Shown piece after piece: positions 8,898 to 18,258 of a stretch of DNA of 64,000 nt. How positions within the stretch are numbered: position 1 is the stretch's first letter; each line of letters opens with the position of its first letter. Source of the DNA: Gemmatimonadota bacterium. GTDB taxonomy: Bacteria > Gemmatimonadota > Gemmatimonadetes > Gemmatimonadales > Gemmatimonadaceae. A model generated the notes under the pieces. That model did not search any database and was not told where the DNA came from. It saw only the letters and a list, made by a program, of their open reading frames with translations. The translations under genes were made by a program, and so were the position numbers. The stretch lies in assembly GCA_003134685.1 (NCBI GenBank), contig PLCA01000016.1:299988-363987 (forward strand), written 5' to 3'.

Positions 8898-10118
8898 TCA
8901 CCGCACCTCGATCGGCGCCATCCAGCGGAATGAGCCCCACTCCAGGGTGAGCGTCCCGTGCCGCGTGTCGTTCGCGGCGACCGATATCGTGAATTGATCG
9001 ACCGGGGTCGAAAGCGTAGCCGCCTGCATAGGCGCTTTTCCCACGTCGCGCGAGCGGTCATACTGCGTGCCCCATTGCCCAGCCTGCCCGTTCACGATCA
9101 GATCCACTCCGTTTTGGTAGGGAACCGTCCACAACGTGTAGGTTCCCGCGGCGAGCTGGAGCCCCAAGAGTCTCACAGGCGCCGACGTAGTGAATTGTGT
9201 CGCGGCATTCGCGCCGGTCCTCCACACCCGGTCATATGGAATGACGTTGCCGAGCAGAACGCGTCCTCGCGCGAGTGGCCGGCTGTAGTCGATCGTAATC
9301 GATACGGCGCCGATGCTCGACCGCACGGTGTCTCGCGGGCTGAGCTGACGGACGCCGCCGTTCGCTGCCTCGAGCGCTTCCCACTTGTCGGCGACAGCTT
9401 TTATATCGGGCTGCGAATCCAAACGGGCGACGTCCACCAGGTACGTGGTTCGCGCACCGGAATAGGTCAGCATGCGGCCAGTGGAATCGAACGTGGCCTG
9501 GCCTGTCCCCGCGAGCCAGTCGTGCTGAATTTCCGCGCGGTTACCCGACAAAAGGCGTACGACTCCGTGGTGTAGAGGAAACCGATCGAATTCGCGGTCG
9601 ATGTAGAACTGCCGTAGCTGCACCGTGTCGCCCGCCACTCGTTTCAGCGCCGCGGCACGAGCGAAGGCCGCGTCGAAGTAGAGCTCGTAGAGACTGTACA
9701 TCTGTGGCACGTGGGCCATGGCAACAGCGCCGTTCGTCGCAAAGTTGTATCGCAACCTGCCCGCGGAGTCGGTCTTGAGGATGTGAACGGAGTCCGGCGT
9801 CACATCGGCTGTCACGCGTCGCTCGCGCTGATTTGCCGGCTCCGACGGAGTATGGATGTCCATCACGAGGTGGCGGATGGTGCTTCCGGAGCCGAGCTCT
9901 ATCTCGGTGTGCCGTCGGCTCACGCGCGGGAAGCGATCCACACCGTCGACGACGACCTTGTTTCCGCGGCGAGTGACGCTCTCCACGGAGATCGTGTCGC
10001 GACCGAGGCGCGCGATGAAACCATACCGTTGTTCTTGCTCGGCGGGGCTGCATGCGATGGCTGCGAGCGCGGCGAGGAGGAGGGGCAGGGATTGAAACGG
10101 TCGTCGTTGCAGAATCAC
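8898..10118 (-). CDS. DUF2911 domain-containing secreted protein
   Basis: Signal/lipobox-like N-terminus (LLAALAAIACSP) and C-terminal DUF2911 (YSRPLARGRVLLGNVIPYDRVWRTGANAAT). Confidence 0.85.
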   Translation of the reverse strand: MILQRRPFQSLPLLLAALAAIACSPAEQEQRYGFIARLGRDTISVESVTRRGNKVVVDGVDRFPRVSRRHTEIELGSGSTIRHLVMDIHTPSEPANQRERRVTADVTPDSVHILKTDSAGRLRYNFATNGAVAMAHVPQMYSLYELYFDAAFARAAALKRVAGDTVQLRQFYIDREFDRFPLHHGVVRLLSGNRAEIQHDWLAGTGQATFDSTGRMLTYSGARTTYLVDVARLDSQPDIKAVADKWEALEAANGGVRQLSPRDTVRSSIGAVSITIDYSRPLARGRVLLGNVIPYDRVWRTGANAATQFTTSAPVRLLGLQLAAGTYTLWTVPYQNGVDLIVNGQAGQWGTQYDRSRDVGKAPMQAATLSTPVDQFTISVAANDTRHGTLTLEWGSFRWMAPIEVR

Positions 10119-10302
10119 GCAGGCTCCTTTGACTCAGATTAGACAAGAAAAGCGCGATCAGTGTTTCCATCCCGGAACGATTTTACAAAGTATTCACACA
10201 GTCGAACCTGCCCAACGGTCGCTTGTGCTATTTCTGTTTCCGGGCATCTTGCTTCTGTATCGGGTACCATGCAGCTGGATTTGAAGCGCCTCTGAAAACT
10301 AG

Positions 10303-11628
10303 ATGACACGGATCAGAATCGCCTTCTGGGCACTGTTGATCGGATTGCCGGCCCTCTGGCTCGCCGCGGAGACATCTCCGCGCGCGCAGCCGTATCTGCA
10401 AGGTCAATTCGCCTACGCCAATCTGACCGGCATTCTCGCAATGGGCGTCATGGCCGTGGCGCTGGTGCTGGCGCTCCGATCCACCGCCGTCGAGCCGCGC
10501 CTGGGAGGACTCGACAAAAGCTACCGGCTGCACAAGTGGCTTGGCGTTCTCGCGTTGGTGGCGATCATCGCACACTGGCTGGTGATCTCTTACCCGGAAT
10601 GGTTCGTCGCAATGGGCGTCATTGCGCCACGCGTGGCCAACGCTCCGCGACCGACTACGCCCGAGTGGCTACCGTCACTGAGCGGTTTGCGCGGACCGGC
10701 GCGGACTATTGGGGACTGGGGCTTCTGGATCGGCGTCGCGTTGATCGCGCTGGCACCGGTGAAACGCGTCCCTTATCGGTGGTTCCTTCGTACCCACCGC
10801 TGGCTCGCGATCATCTTCCTGCTCCTTGTTTTCCACTCGGTGGTGCTGCTGCGCGCTTCGTATTGGTCGCATGCAGTCGGCTGGGTGATTGCCGCGTTGA
10901 TGGCCGGCGGCGCCGCAGCCGCCGTCTACATTTTCGTCCGACGCGTCGGCCGCACACGTCAGGCAGTTGGTGAGGTCGAAGGGCTGACGCAGTATCGCGA
11001 CGGCAGCGTTCTCGGGGTCGAAGTCTGTCTCAAAGACCGCTGGCCGGGTCACACCCCGGGACAGTTCGCGTTTGTCGATTTCGAGGACGGCGAAGGACCG
11101 CACCCATTCACCATCTCGAGCTCATGGAAGGACGACGGAGCGCTGACGTTCCTCATCAAAGGACTCGGCGATTACACGCGCGCGCTCCCGTCGGCGCTCA
11201 CGCGAGGCATGCTGGTGACCGTCGAAGGTCCTTACGGAGGCTTCACCTTCGCCGGAAGTCACACGCGGCAAATCTGGATCAGCGGCGGGATCGGGATCGC
11301 GCCTTTCATCTCACGGTTGCAGGATCTGGAGAAGCAGCCCTACGGCAAGACCGTCGATTTCTTTCATGCGACGGTTGCAGGCGACGTCGAGGAGCTCCAG
11401 CGGCTACGCGGCCTCGCTGAACGCGCGCACGTGAAGCTACACCTCTGGGATCCGACCGTGAACGGGCGACTCACAGGCCCGATACTGCGCGCGGCGGTAC
11501 CCGAGTGGCGTGAGTCGGACGTCTGGTTCTGCGGCCCGGTGGAGTTCGGCAATGATATGCGGCTCGATCTCTTTCGCGCCGGTCTCCCGGCGAGCGCGTT
11601 TCATCAGGAGCTCTTTCATCTGCGATGA
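10303..11628 (+). CDS. Ferric reductase-like transmembrane protein with FAD/NAD-binding domain
   Basis: Heme-binding TM region plus PGQFAFVDF, HPFTISS, ISGGIGIAPFISRL. Confidence 0.85.
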   Translation: MTRIRIAFWALLIGLPALWLAAETSPRAQPYLQGQFAYANLTGILAMGVMAVALVLALRSTAVEPRLGGLDKSYRLHKWLGVLALVAIIAHWLVISYPEWFVAMGVIAPRVANAPRPTTPEWLPSLSGLRGPARTIGDWGFWIGVALIALAPVKRVPYRWFLRTHRWLAIIFLLLVFHSVVLLRASYWSHAVGWVIAALMAGGAAAAVYIFVRRVGRTRQAVGEVEGLTQYRDGSVLGVEVCLKDRWPGHTPGQFAFVDFEDGEGPHPFTISSSWKDDGALTFLIKGLGDYTRALPSALTRGMLVTVEGPYGGFTFAGSHTRQIWISGGIGIAPFISRLQDLEKQPYGKTVDFFHATVAGDVEELQRLRGLAERAHVKLHLWDPTVNGRLTGPILRAAVPEWRESDVWFCGPVEFGNDMRLDLFRAGLPASAFHQELFHLR

Positions 11629-11694
11629 CTCGGCACGATTTCGCGGCTTTGCGTGACTGACATCTAACCACGCCACGGCTAAATTAGCGGCACA

Positions 11695-13086
11695 ATGGAA
11701 GACCTCACCACCGGACCGCTAACCAGGCATCTCTTGAAGACCACGAGCTTCATGCTCGTGACGATGATCTTCCAGACACTGTATTTCCTGATCGACCTGT
11801 ATTGGGTCGGCAGGCTCGGCACACACGCGATCGCCGCCGTTGGAATAGCCGGCAACTTCACCTTTATCGTGCTCGCCCTGACACAGATGCTCGGTGTCGG
11901 CACGACGACCGCCGTGTCGCACGCGGTCGGGAGAAAGAACCACGAGGAAGCGCAGCTGATGTTCAATCAGGCGCAGGTGCTGGCGGTCGTTACAGGAATT
12001 GTTTTTCTGATTGTAGGAATGCTGGTGCGACTTCCGTACAGTCGCGCGTTGAGCCCTGATGCCGAGACGGGTGCGCTCGCGGCGCAATATCTCCTCTGGT
12101 TCATTCCGGCGATGGCGCTGCAGTTCCTGATGGTCGGGGCGGCCGCCGCTCTGCGCGCAGTCGGAAACTTCAAGGCCGGTATGATCGTCGGCACCGGCTC
12201 CGTAATCATCAACATGCTACTTGCACCTTTTCTTATCTTCGGTTGGGTGACGGGGCATCCGTTTGGCGTTGCCGGCGCGGCGATCTCGTCTCTCATCGCC
12301 ATCGTGGTCGCCGTCATATGGTTCGGCGCGTACTTCCTGCCAAAGGATTCATACCTTCGATTCGTGCGCGCCGATCAGAAGCCACGATTCGCGCTCTGGC
12401 GGAGGATGCTGGCGATCGGGCTGCCTGCCGGTTTCGAGTTCGCGATGATGGGCGTGTACCTCATAGTCGTCTACGCGATCGCGCGACCGTTTGGCGCGGC
12501 GGCGCAGGCAGGCTTTGGAATCGGACAACGCGTGATTCAGGCCTTGTTCATGCCCGCTGTCGCGCTCGGTTTTTCAGTTGCTCCGGTCGCTGGACAGAAT
12601 TTCGGCGCCCGCAGTCGCGAACGCGTCGTCGACACGTTTCGCAAAGCAGCGTTTATGGTCTCGGCGGCCATGGCAGTGCTCGTTGTGCTCTGTCACATCG
12701 CTCCCGAAGCACTGATTCGCGTTTTCTCGAGGGATCCGGCCGTGCTCGACGTCGGTACCAAGTATCTCCGCATCCTGTCGTGGAACTTCGTTGCATCCGG
12801 TTTGATCTTCGTTGCGTCGAGTATGTTCCAGGCGATGGGAAACACGGTTCCGTCGCTGGTGGCTTCCGGTACGCGCATTCTGCTCGTCGCAGTGCCGGCC
12901 ATCCTGCTTTCGCGCACGGCGGGGTTTCAGCTGCACTGGATATGGTATCTCTCGGTTGGCGCGGTGCTTGTTCAGCTTGCGCTAAGCATGCTGTTGCTGC
13001 GCCGCGAATTCACTCGCCGGCTGACATTCCCTCAACCGAAACTGGACAATACTGCCTTCGCGTCAGCGATGGTCGCGCTGGAGTAA
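11695..13086 (+). CDS. MATE family efflux transporter
   Basis: 463 aa, 12 [57 protein letters not shown]. Confidence 0.85.
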   Translation: MEDLTTGPLTRHLLKTTSFMLVTMIFQTLYFLIDLYWVGRLGTHAIAAVGIAGNFTFIVLALTQMLGVGTTTAVSHAVGRKNHEEAQLMFNQAQVLAVVTGIVFLIVGMLVRLPYSRALSPDAETGALAAQYLLWFIPAMALQFLMVGAAAALRAVGNFKAGMIVGTGSVIINMLLAPFLIFGWVTGHPFGVAGAAISSLIAIVVAVIWFGAYFLPKDSYLRFVRADQKPRFALWRRMLAIGLPAGFEFAMMGVYLIVVYAIARPFGAAAQAGFGIGQRVIQALFMPAVALGFSVAPVAGQNFGARSRERVVDTFRKAAFMVSAAMAVLVVLCHIAPEALIRVFSRDPAVLDVGTKYLRILSWNFVASGLIFVASSMFQAMGNTVPSLVASGTRILLVAVPAILLSRTAGFQLHWIWYLSVGAVLVQLALSMLLLRREFTRRLTFPQPKLDNTAFASAMVALE

Positions 13087-13115
13087 TCAACGTGTCAAAG
13101 GAGAAGGAGGACGCA

Positions 13116-13652
13116 ATGACATCATCGACGGAACGCGCGGTGCTCGCCGGCGGATGCTTTTGGGGAATGCAGGATCTCATTCGCAAATACGAGGGCGTCA
13201 TCTCGACGCGGGTCGGCTATACGGGGGGCGACGTTCCCAATGCGACTTACCGCAAGCACGGGACGCACGCCGAAGCCATCGAGATCATCTTCGACCCGAC
13301 CCAGATCAGCTATCGAAAGCTGCTCGAGGTTTTCTTCCAGATTCATGACCCGACTACCCTCAATCGTCAGGGCAACGACATGGGGATGAGCTACCGGTCG
13401 GCGATTTTCTATACGACCGGCGAGCAGAAGCGAATTGCGGAAGACACGATCGCCGATGTCGAGGCCTCCGGCCTCTGGCCGGGCAAGGTGGTAACCGAGG
13501 TGACACCAGCCGGTCCGTTCTGGGAAGCCGAACCGGAGCATCAGGATTACCTGGAGCGGATCCCGAATGGCTACACGTGCCACTTCGTGCGGAAGAACTG
13601 GGTGCTGCCCAAGCGCGGAGCGGCGGAGCGCCAGCCATCGCTAACGACTTAG
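13116..13652 (+). CDS. msrA: Peptide-methionine (S)-S-oxide reductase
   Basis: [68 protein letters not shown]. Confidence 0.93.
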   Translation: MTSSTERAVLAGGCFWGMQDLIRKYEGVISTRVGYTGGDVPNATYRKHGTHAEAIEIIFDPTQISYRKLLEVFFQIHDPTTLNRQGNDMGMSYRSAIFYTTGEQKRIAEDTIADVEASGLWPGKVVTEVTPAGPFWEAEPEHQDYLERIPNGYTCHFVRKNWVLPKRGAAERQPSLTT

Positions 13653-13708
13653 GCCTGAATCCAGGCGCCCATAAAGGCGGACACACCGCTCGATTGCTGC
13701 TGTTCGTG

Positions 13709-14341
13709 ATGCTGTTGAGTTGGTGCGGCGCCTTGCTCCTGTTTCGGTTCGTGCGATCGGGCTCGCTCGCTCTTGGGTTCCTCGCCTGGAATCTTTTTCT
13801 TGCTGCGATTCCTGCAGTTGCGGCCTGGTTCTTCGCGCGCACGATGGGGAAGGATTCCTCGACAATCGAGAAGGTTGGATGGTTCGTGGTATGGCTCGTT
13901 TTCCTTCCCAACGCTCCGTACATCATCACCGATTTCGTTCATCTGACGACGCGCCCGGGAATTCCTTTCTGGTATGACACCGCGCTCCTCGTATCCTGCG
14001 CGGGGACAGGACTCCTGCTCGGCTACACATCCATTGCGGATGTACAGATAGCGATCACGCGAAGGTTTTCCACGTTTGTGGGCTGGATGCTCGTGGTTGC
14101 CGCGGTTCTCTTGTCCGGGTTCGGTATCTACCTTGGGCGTTTTCTTCGCTGGAATAGTTGGGACACGCTAACCAGCCCTCGCCAACTATCCGTCGAGATC
14201 ACGGATCGTCTGATCAACCCGTTATCTCACCCGCAAGCCGTCGGCGTCACGGTAGTCTACGGTGTGGGTCTCTTTCTGGGCTACGTAGCCCTTCGCTTCT
14301 GGCAGCCAGCTACGCACACTCGAACGGAGAAACTACAATGA
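13709..14341 (+). CDS. DUF1361 family membrane protein
   Basis: FLPNAPYIITDFVHL motif and multi-TM; start uncertain (ORF opens at 13577 inside msrA). Confidence 0.75.
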   Translation: MLLSWCGALLLFRFVRSGSLALGFLAWNLFLAAIPAVAAWFFARTMGKDSSTIEKVGWFVVWLVFLPNAPYIITDFVHLTTRPGIPFWYDTALLVSCAGTGLLLGYTSIADVQIAITRRFSTFVGWMLVVAAVLLSGFGIYLGRFLRWNSWDTLTSPRQLSVEITDRLINPLSHPQAVGVTVVYGVGLFLGYVALRFWQPATHTRTEKLQ

Positions 14342-14721
14342 CCAACATCCTATTCGTCGGCCAGAAGCCTGAAACTGTCGATTTCTCAGACCCTTCTCTG
14401 CCGCCCGGTTTCAATGCCGAAAAGATCAACGCCGGGATCGCCTTGGGCGTCAAAAAGATCGAGGAACACGGTTGGAAGGGCGAAACGTGCATGATCACGC
14501 CCGATGCTGCTGGGAGCGCGATGCTCGAGAAGGCGCTGATGGGCGCCAACTATGACTGTGTGGTGATCGGCGGCGGCATGAGGCTTCCGCCCAAAGGCCT
14601 CGTGCTGTTCGAGACGGTGGTAAACATCATCCATAAGGCCGCGCCAAACGCCGCGATTGCATTCAATACCCGGCCCGAAGACACCGCCGACGCCGCCGCC
14701 CGCCAGGTGAAGGCCACCTGA
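14338..14721 (+). CDS. Conserved hypothetical protein
   Basis: ORF of ~127 aa (MTNILFVGQKPETVDFSDPSLPPGFNAEKIN...); ATGA overlap with the preceding gene. Confidence 0.6.
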   Translation: MTNILFVGQKPETVDFSDPSLPPGFNAEKINAGIALGVKKIEEHGWKGETCMITPDAAGSAMLEKALMGANYDCVVIGGGMRLPPKGLVLFETVVNIIHKAAPNAAIAFNTRPEDTADAAARQVKAT

Positions 14722-14749
14722 GGACACGGCCGACGTCCAGCGCGGTCAT

Positions 14750-15256
14750 CTACTTCCTGTCGTACACGAGCCGAAAGTGGAACGGATCGGTGCTGGGGCC
14801 AGCCAAGGGCTGGATGTCCATTTCACGCGTCATGGTCTTGCCGTCCGGCGAGAGATATGTGCGGCCGGTCTGGAGTGCGACGGTCTGGCCTTGAACCGAG
14901 ATGGTGCTCGAGAACGTCGTCGTGTCGTGCTGAACCTTGGTTGTGCTGCGAATCGTCGCTCCGTTGGGCAAGTCGTTCGACGCCTCACCTTCGCCCACCG
15001 GCCACTTCAGCACTTGACGCTGGGTACCCTGTCCGCCGAAGTCCGAGGTTGAAGCGATCTCGTAAACGTTGCCGACGCGCGTGATCGTGGAGGAATCGAT
15101 CGTGGGTGGCGGCATCGTACCGAGGTCACTCTTGGCCAGATTGATGACCCAGGTGCCGGTGAGATCGGCGCCCTTTGCCGGAGCCTGCTGCGCGGCGAGA
15201 CCAGCGGAAGGAGTGAGGAGGGCGAAGGCGATAAGCAAAGCTCTGGATGTTCTCAT
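14750..15256 (-). CDS. Secreted hypothetical protein
   Basis: Signal peptide MRTSRALLIAFALLTPSAGLAAQ, then LTGTWVINLAKSDLG. Confidence 0.7.
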   Translation of the reverse strand: MRTSRALLIAFALLTPSAGLAAQQAPAKGADLTGTWVINLAKSDLGTMPPPTIDSSTITRVGNVYEIASTSDFGGQGTQRQVLKWPVGEGEASNDLPNGATIRSTTKVQHDTTTFSSTISVQGQTVALQTGRTYLSPDGKTMTREMDIQPLAGPSTDPFHFRLVYDRK

Positions 15257-15380
15257 TGGATGTGCCGGTAAGAGTCGATGAGGGCGAAGTCGCCGAGTTC
15301 GGAATACGAACCGTTGCCGCTTTGGCACCGTTTTATCCGATGGTAGAAGCTAGGATAGTCCGTGCTGACTCGGCCAGAGG

Positions 15381-16049
15381 TTATTTCGACGGGAGCGTGG
15401 CGGCGTCGGCGACCTCAACGACGCGCTGATCGCGCGAGAATTGAAGCGCGCTCCAGATAGCGACGATGATACTGCCAACGCACACGACGAACGCGATCGC
15501 GCGCATCCACCGCGCAATCACCGTGTCGTGCTCGAGCAGTCCCCAGCGGGTGAGCAGGTTGTTCCAGTCGTGTCCGTCGCTCTCCTGGCCGGTCGATCCG
15601 TCAATGAGCATGAGCTGGCCGGCGCGCGAGTCGGCGCAGTAGATCGCGACGCTCAGCAGGTTGATCCCGGACCACCAGAGGCACACCATGGCCGCGAACA
15701 GGTCGCGCCGCCGGCCGTCGCCCTGCTTCCGCATGAAGTATCCGAAGAACACGAGCGGAAAGGCCACCTGGGTGAGCGATCCGCCGAGGATCATCATCGT
15801 CGAGCCGAGGAACTGGATCCCGAAGGGCATGAAGAGCATGTGCCCGAATTCGTGGATGGCGAGGTCGATGTCGCTCAGGAGCGGGACGTAGCCGAGGTCG
15901 TCGCGGAAGGCGATCCATGCGAGCCAGGCGAGGACCACCGCGAGCGCCAGGCGGGCGTAGCGTTGCAAGGTGCGCGGGGAATCGCTGGAACCGGCTAAGG
16001 GCGACGTCGCGCTAGTCGGGTCAACGTCATCGCTGCTGAATGGGGACAT
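15381..16049 (-). CDS. Integral membrane protein with HExxH motif (putative intramembrane metalloprotease-like)
   Basis: Multi-TM with IHEFGHMLFMPFG; start MSPFSSDD at 16049. Confidence 0.65.
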   Translation of the reverse strand: MSPFSSDDVDPTSATSPLAGSSDSPRTLQRYARLALAVVLAWLAWIAFRDDLGYVPLLSDIDLAIHEFGHMLFMPFGIQFLGSTMMILGGSLTQVAFPLVFFGYFMRKQGDGRRRDLFAAMVCLWWSGINLLSVAIYCADSRAGQLMLIDGSTGQESDGHDWNNLLTRWGLLEHDTVIARWMRAIAFVVCVGSIIVAIWSALQFSRDQRVVEVADAATLPSK

Positions 16050-16297
16050 CGAAATGAGGACGCCTCCCGGCTGCGAAGCGCAACGCAAGACTCCGTCACC
16101 CCGAGATGAAAGAAAACCGACATCAGCTGAAATGAAACCGCCATTTCGTTCAATGATGCGACCGAACACTTTCATGCCCAGCTTGATCGGCTGCGGCATA
16201 TCATTTCTTGGCAATGTTCCGCCCGCTCTGTCCGTCTATATCGTATATCCAATGATCCCTGCTGTCTGTCCTAACACCTCCTTCACGGAGCTAGGCG

Positions 16298-17161
16298 ATG
16301 AGCGATCCGTCTGCGGCAGCGATGTACGAAGTCTTCGATTCGCTGACACCCTACGAGGTAGCGGTTCTGGCCTTTACATGCCCGCGGGGTGATCTGGAAA
16401 ATTACATGAGAGACGGTATAGTCATCCTAACCGCGAAAGAAGCGTATTTGTGGGCAGGGGCTATCGCACATGCGGTCGTACGCCGTCCGAATTTCGACAT
16501 CCCGCAGATCAAGGAAATGGTTTCTCGCGCGATTATGGCGGAGGTCCTTGAGAGAAGCCAATACGAGGCGTTGGGCGCAACCAACTTCGCACGCTCGCGC
16601 GGATACTCGGATACGGGTGTGGTCGATTTCTTTCTCCGCGAGGCTGGGTTATGGGGGGAGCGAGATACTGTGTATCGTCGAACGGACGATGCAGTACGAA
16701 GTTTGATTTGGCGGGGCCATATCGAAGACCCATTTACCAAGCGTATTCGTGGTGCTCTCGTAGCAGTAGTGTTCACGATTCCCGTGAGTTTCACGAGTAC
16801 AGGCCACAACGAGGTCCAGATCAACGCGCTGACATGGGAATACGCGCAACAGGCCGAAGCCGATACCCATGCAAGGCAGTTCAGGGTGAAGGTCAAGGAA
16901 TTGGCAGACGTTGTTATGAACACGCTCGTGCCTGCGGCCGTGAGCGCAGCAGAAAGGCTTTCGGGGGTACCGGAAGGGCATGGTCTGACGAGCCGTGAAG
17001 TACAGTTGAAACTGGCTCAGTTGGGATACTATTCCGGAGAAATCGATGGCAATGTCGGCCCAAAGACGGTCGAGGCGCTCAGGCGGTATCAGCGCGATCA
17101 CTTTCTCGATGTGACAGGGCACCTAGATCCCGCGACTGCCAATCGCCTCAAGGCTCAGTAG
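16298..17161 (+). CDS. Island gene 1: unknown N-terminal domain plus C-terminal PG_binding_1-like domain
   Basis: SREVQLKLAQLGYYSGEIDGNVGPKTVEALRRYQRDHFLDVTGHLDPATANRL; no signal peptide. Confidence 0.75.
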   Translation: MSDPSAAAMYEVFDSLTPYEVAVLAFTCPRGDLENYMRDGIVILTAKEAYLWAGAIAHAVVRRPNFDIPQIKEMVSRAIMAEVLERSQYEALGATNFARSRGYSDTGVVDFFLREAGLWGERDTVYRRTDDAVRSLIWRGHIEDPFTKRIRGALVAVVFTIPVSFTSTGHNEVQINALTWEYAQQAEADTHARQFRVKVKELADVVMNTLVPAAVSAAERLSGVPEGHGLTSREVQLKLAQLGYYSGEIDGNVGPKTVEALRRYQRDHFLDVTGHLDPATANRLKAQ

Positions 17162-17175
17162 GCTAATCCCATTCC

Positions 17176-18171
17176 ATGACTCGCCCTGCGAAGGCGCAAT
17201 CCATGTATTTCAAGGCAGAATCCGCGCTATTCGCCGGGCTTGAGATATACAACAAGCCGGACTTTGCCTATCGGGAGGAGACATTCGCAATTCTCGCTAT
17301 TAATGCGTGGGAGCTGCTGCTGAAGGCAAGAGTTCTGGCCAAGAACACGAATAAACTCCAATCGCTGTACGTCTACGAAACGAGGCAGAAACCTGATGGT
17401 AGTAGAACCAGCAGGCAGTTTCTCAAACGCAACCGTGCCGGCAACCCACTGACTATAGGCCTAACCGCGGCGATTCGGTCGTTGGAAGCGGATCCGAACA
17501 CCCGTCTACCCCCAGAAGTGCGAGGGAATCTGGAAGCGCTGCTGGAAATACGCGACAACGCTGTCCACTTCGTGAATGCGCGGTTTGAACTTGCGAAGGC
17601 GGTCCTCGAGATCGGAACAGCATGCGTTAAGAACTTTGCCGCCCTCGCGGACATGTGGTTTGGGGAAGACTTGTCAGGGTACAATTTGTATCTCATGCCG
17701 ATTGGCTTTCTCACAACGCCTGCGGCAACCGCAGTCGTAGCAGGCGGGGAAGAGGGAAAACTCGTTTCTTACTTGCGCAACCTGATGGCTGCACAAAATG
17801 CTGCGACGACCACCACGAGCTCCTACCATATCGCGTTGGATGTAAACATCTCCTTCAAGCGGGCCGCAACCGACGCTGTGAGCACGTTTGCGCTTACAAA
17901 CGACCCCGGTGCTCCGCACGTGTACCTAACTGAAGAAGACATTCGACAGAAGTACCCGTGGGATTATCGAGAGTTCGTCAGTCGGTGTCGGGCTCGATAT
18001 CGAGACTTCAAGGAGAACGAAGAGTTCCACAGAATTCGACGTCCTTTTCTTAAGGATTCGCGCTATGTCCGAGAACGGCTGCTCGACCCTGGCAATCCGA
18101 AGAGTATGAAGAAACAATTCCTCAACCCGAACTTTCTTTCGGAATTCGATAAACACTACGCAAAGAAGTAG
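17176..18171 (+). CDS. Island gene 2: DUF3644-like protein
   Basis: ESALFAGLEIYNKPDFAYREETFAILAINAWELLLKARVL... EIRDNAVHF. Confidence 0.75.
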   Translation: MTRPAKAQSMYFKAESALFAGLEIYNKPDFAYREETFAILAINAWELLLKARVLAKNTNKLQSLYVYETRQKPDGSRTSRQFLKRNRAGNPLTIGLTAAIRSLEADPNTRLPPEVRGNLEALLEIRDNAVHFVNARFELAKAVLEIGTACVKNFAALADMWFGEDLSGYNLYLMPIGFLTTPAATAVVAGGEEGKLVSYLRNLMAAQNAATTTTSSYHIALDVNISFKRAATDAVSTFALTNDPGAPHVYLTEEDIRQKYPWDYREFVSRCRARYRDFKENEEFHRIRRPFLKDSRYVRERLLDPGNPKSMKKQFLNPNFLSEFDKHYAKK

Positions 18172-18258
18172 CTATCGTGGCAACGACAAAGAATTCTGTC
18201 TTAACCGGCATTTGGACCGCGACCGTCGCGACCATGGGCCAGTTCTCCGCTTGGAGAA

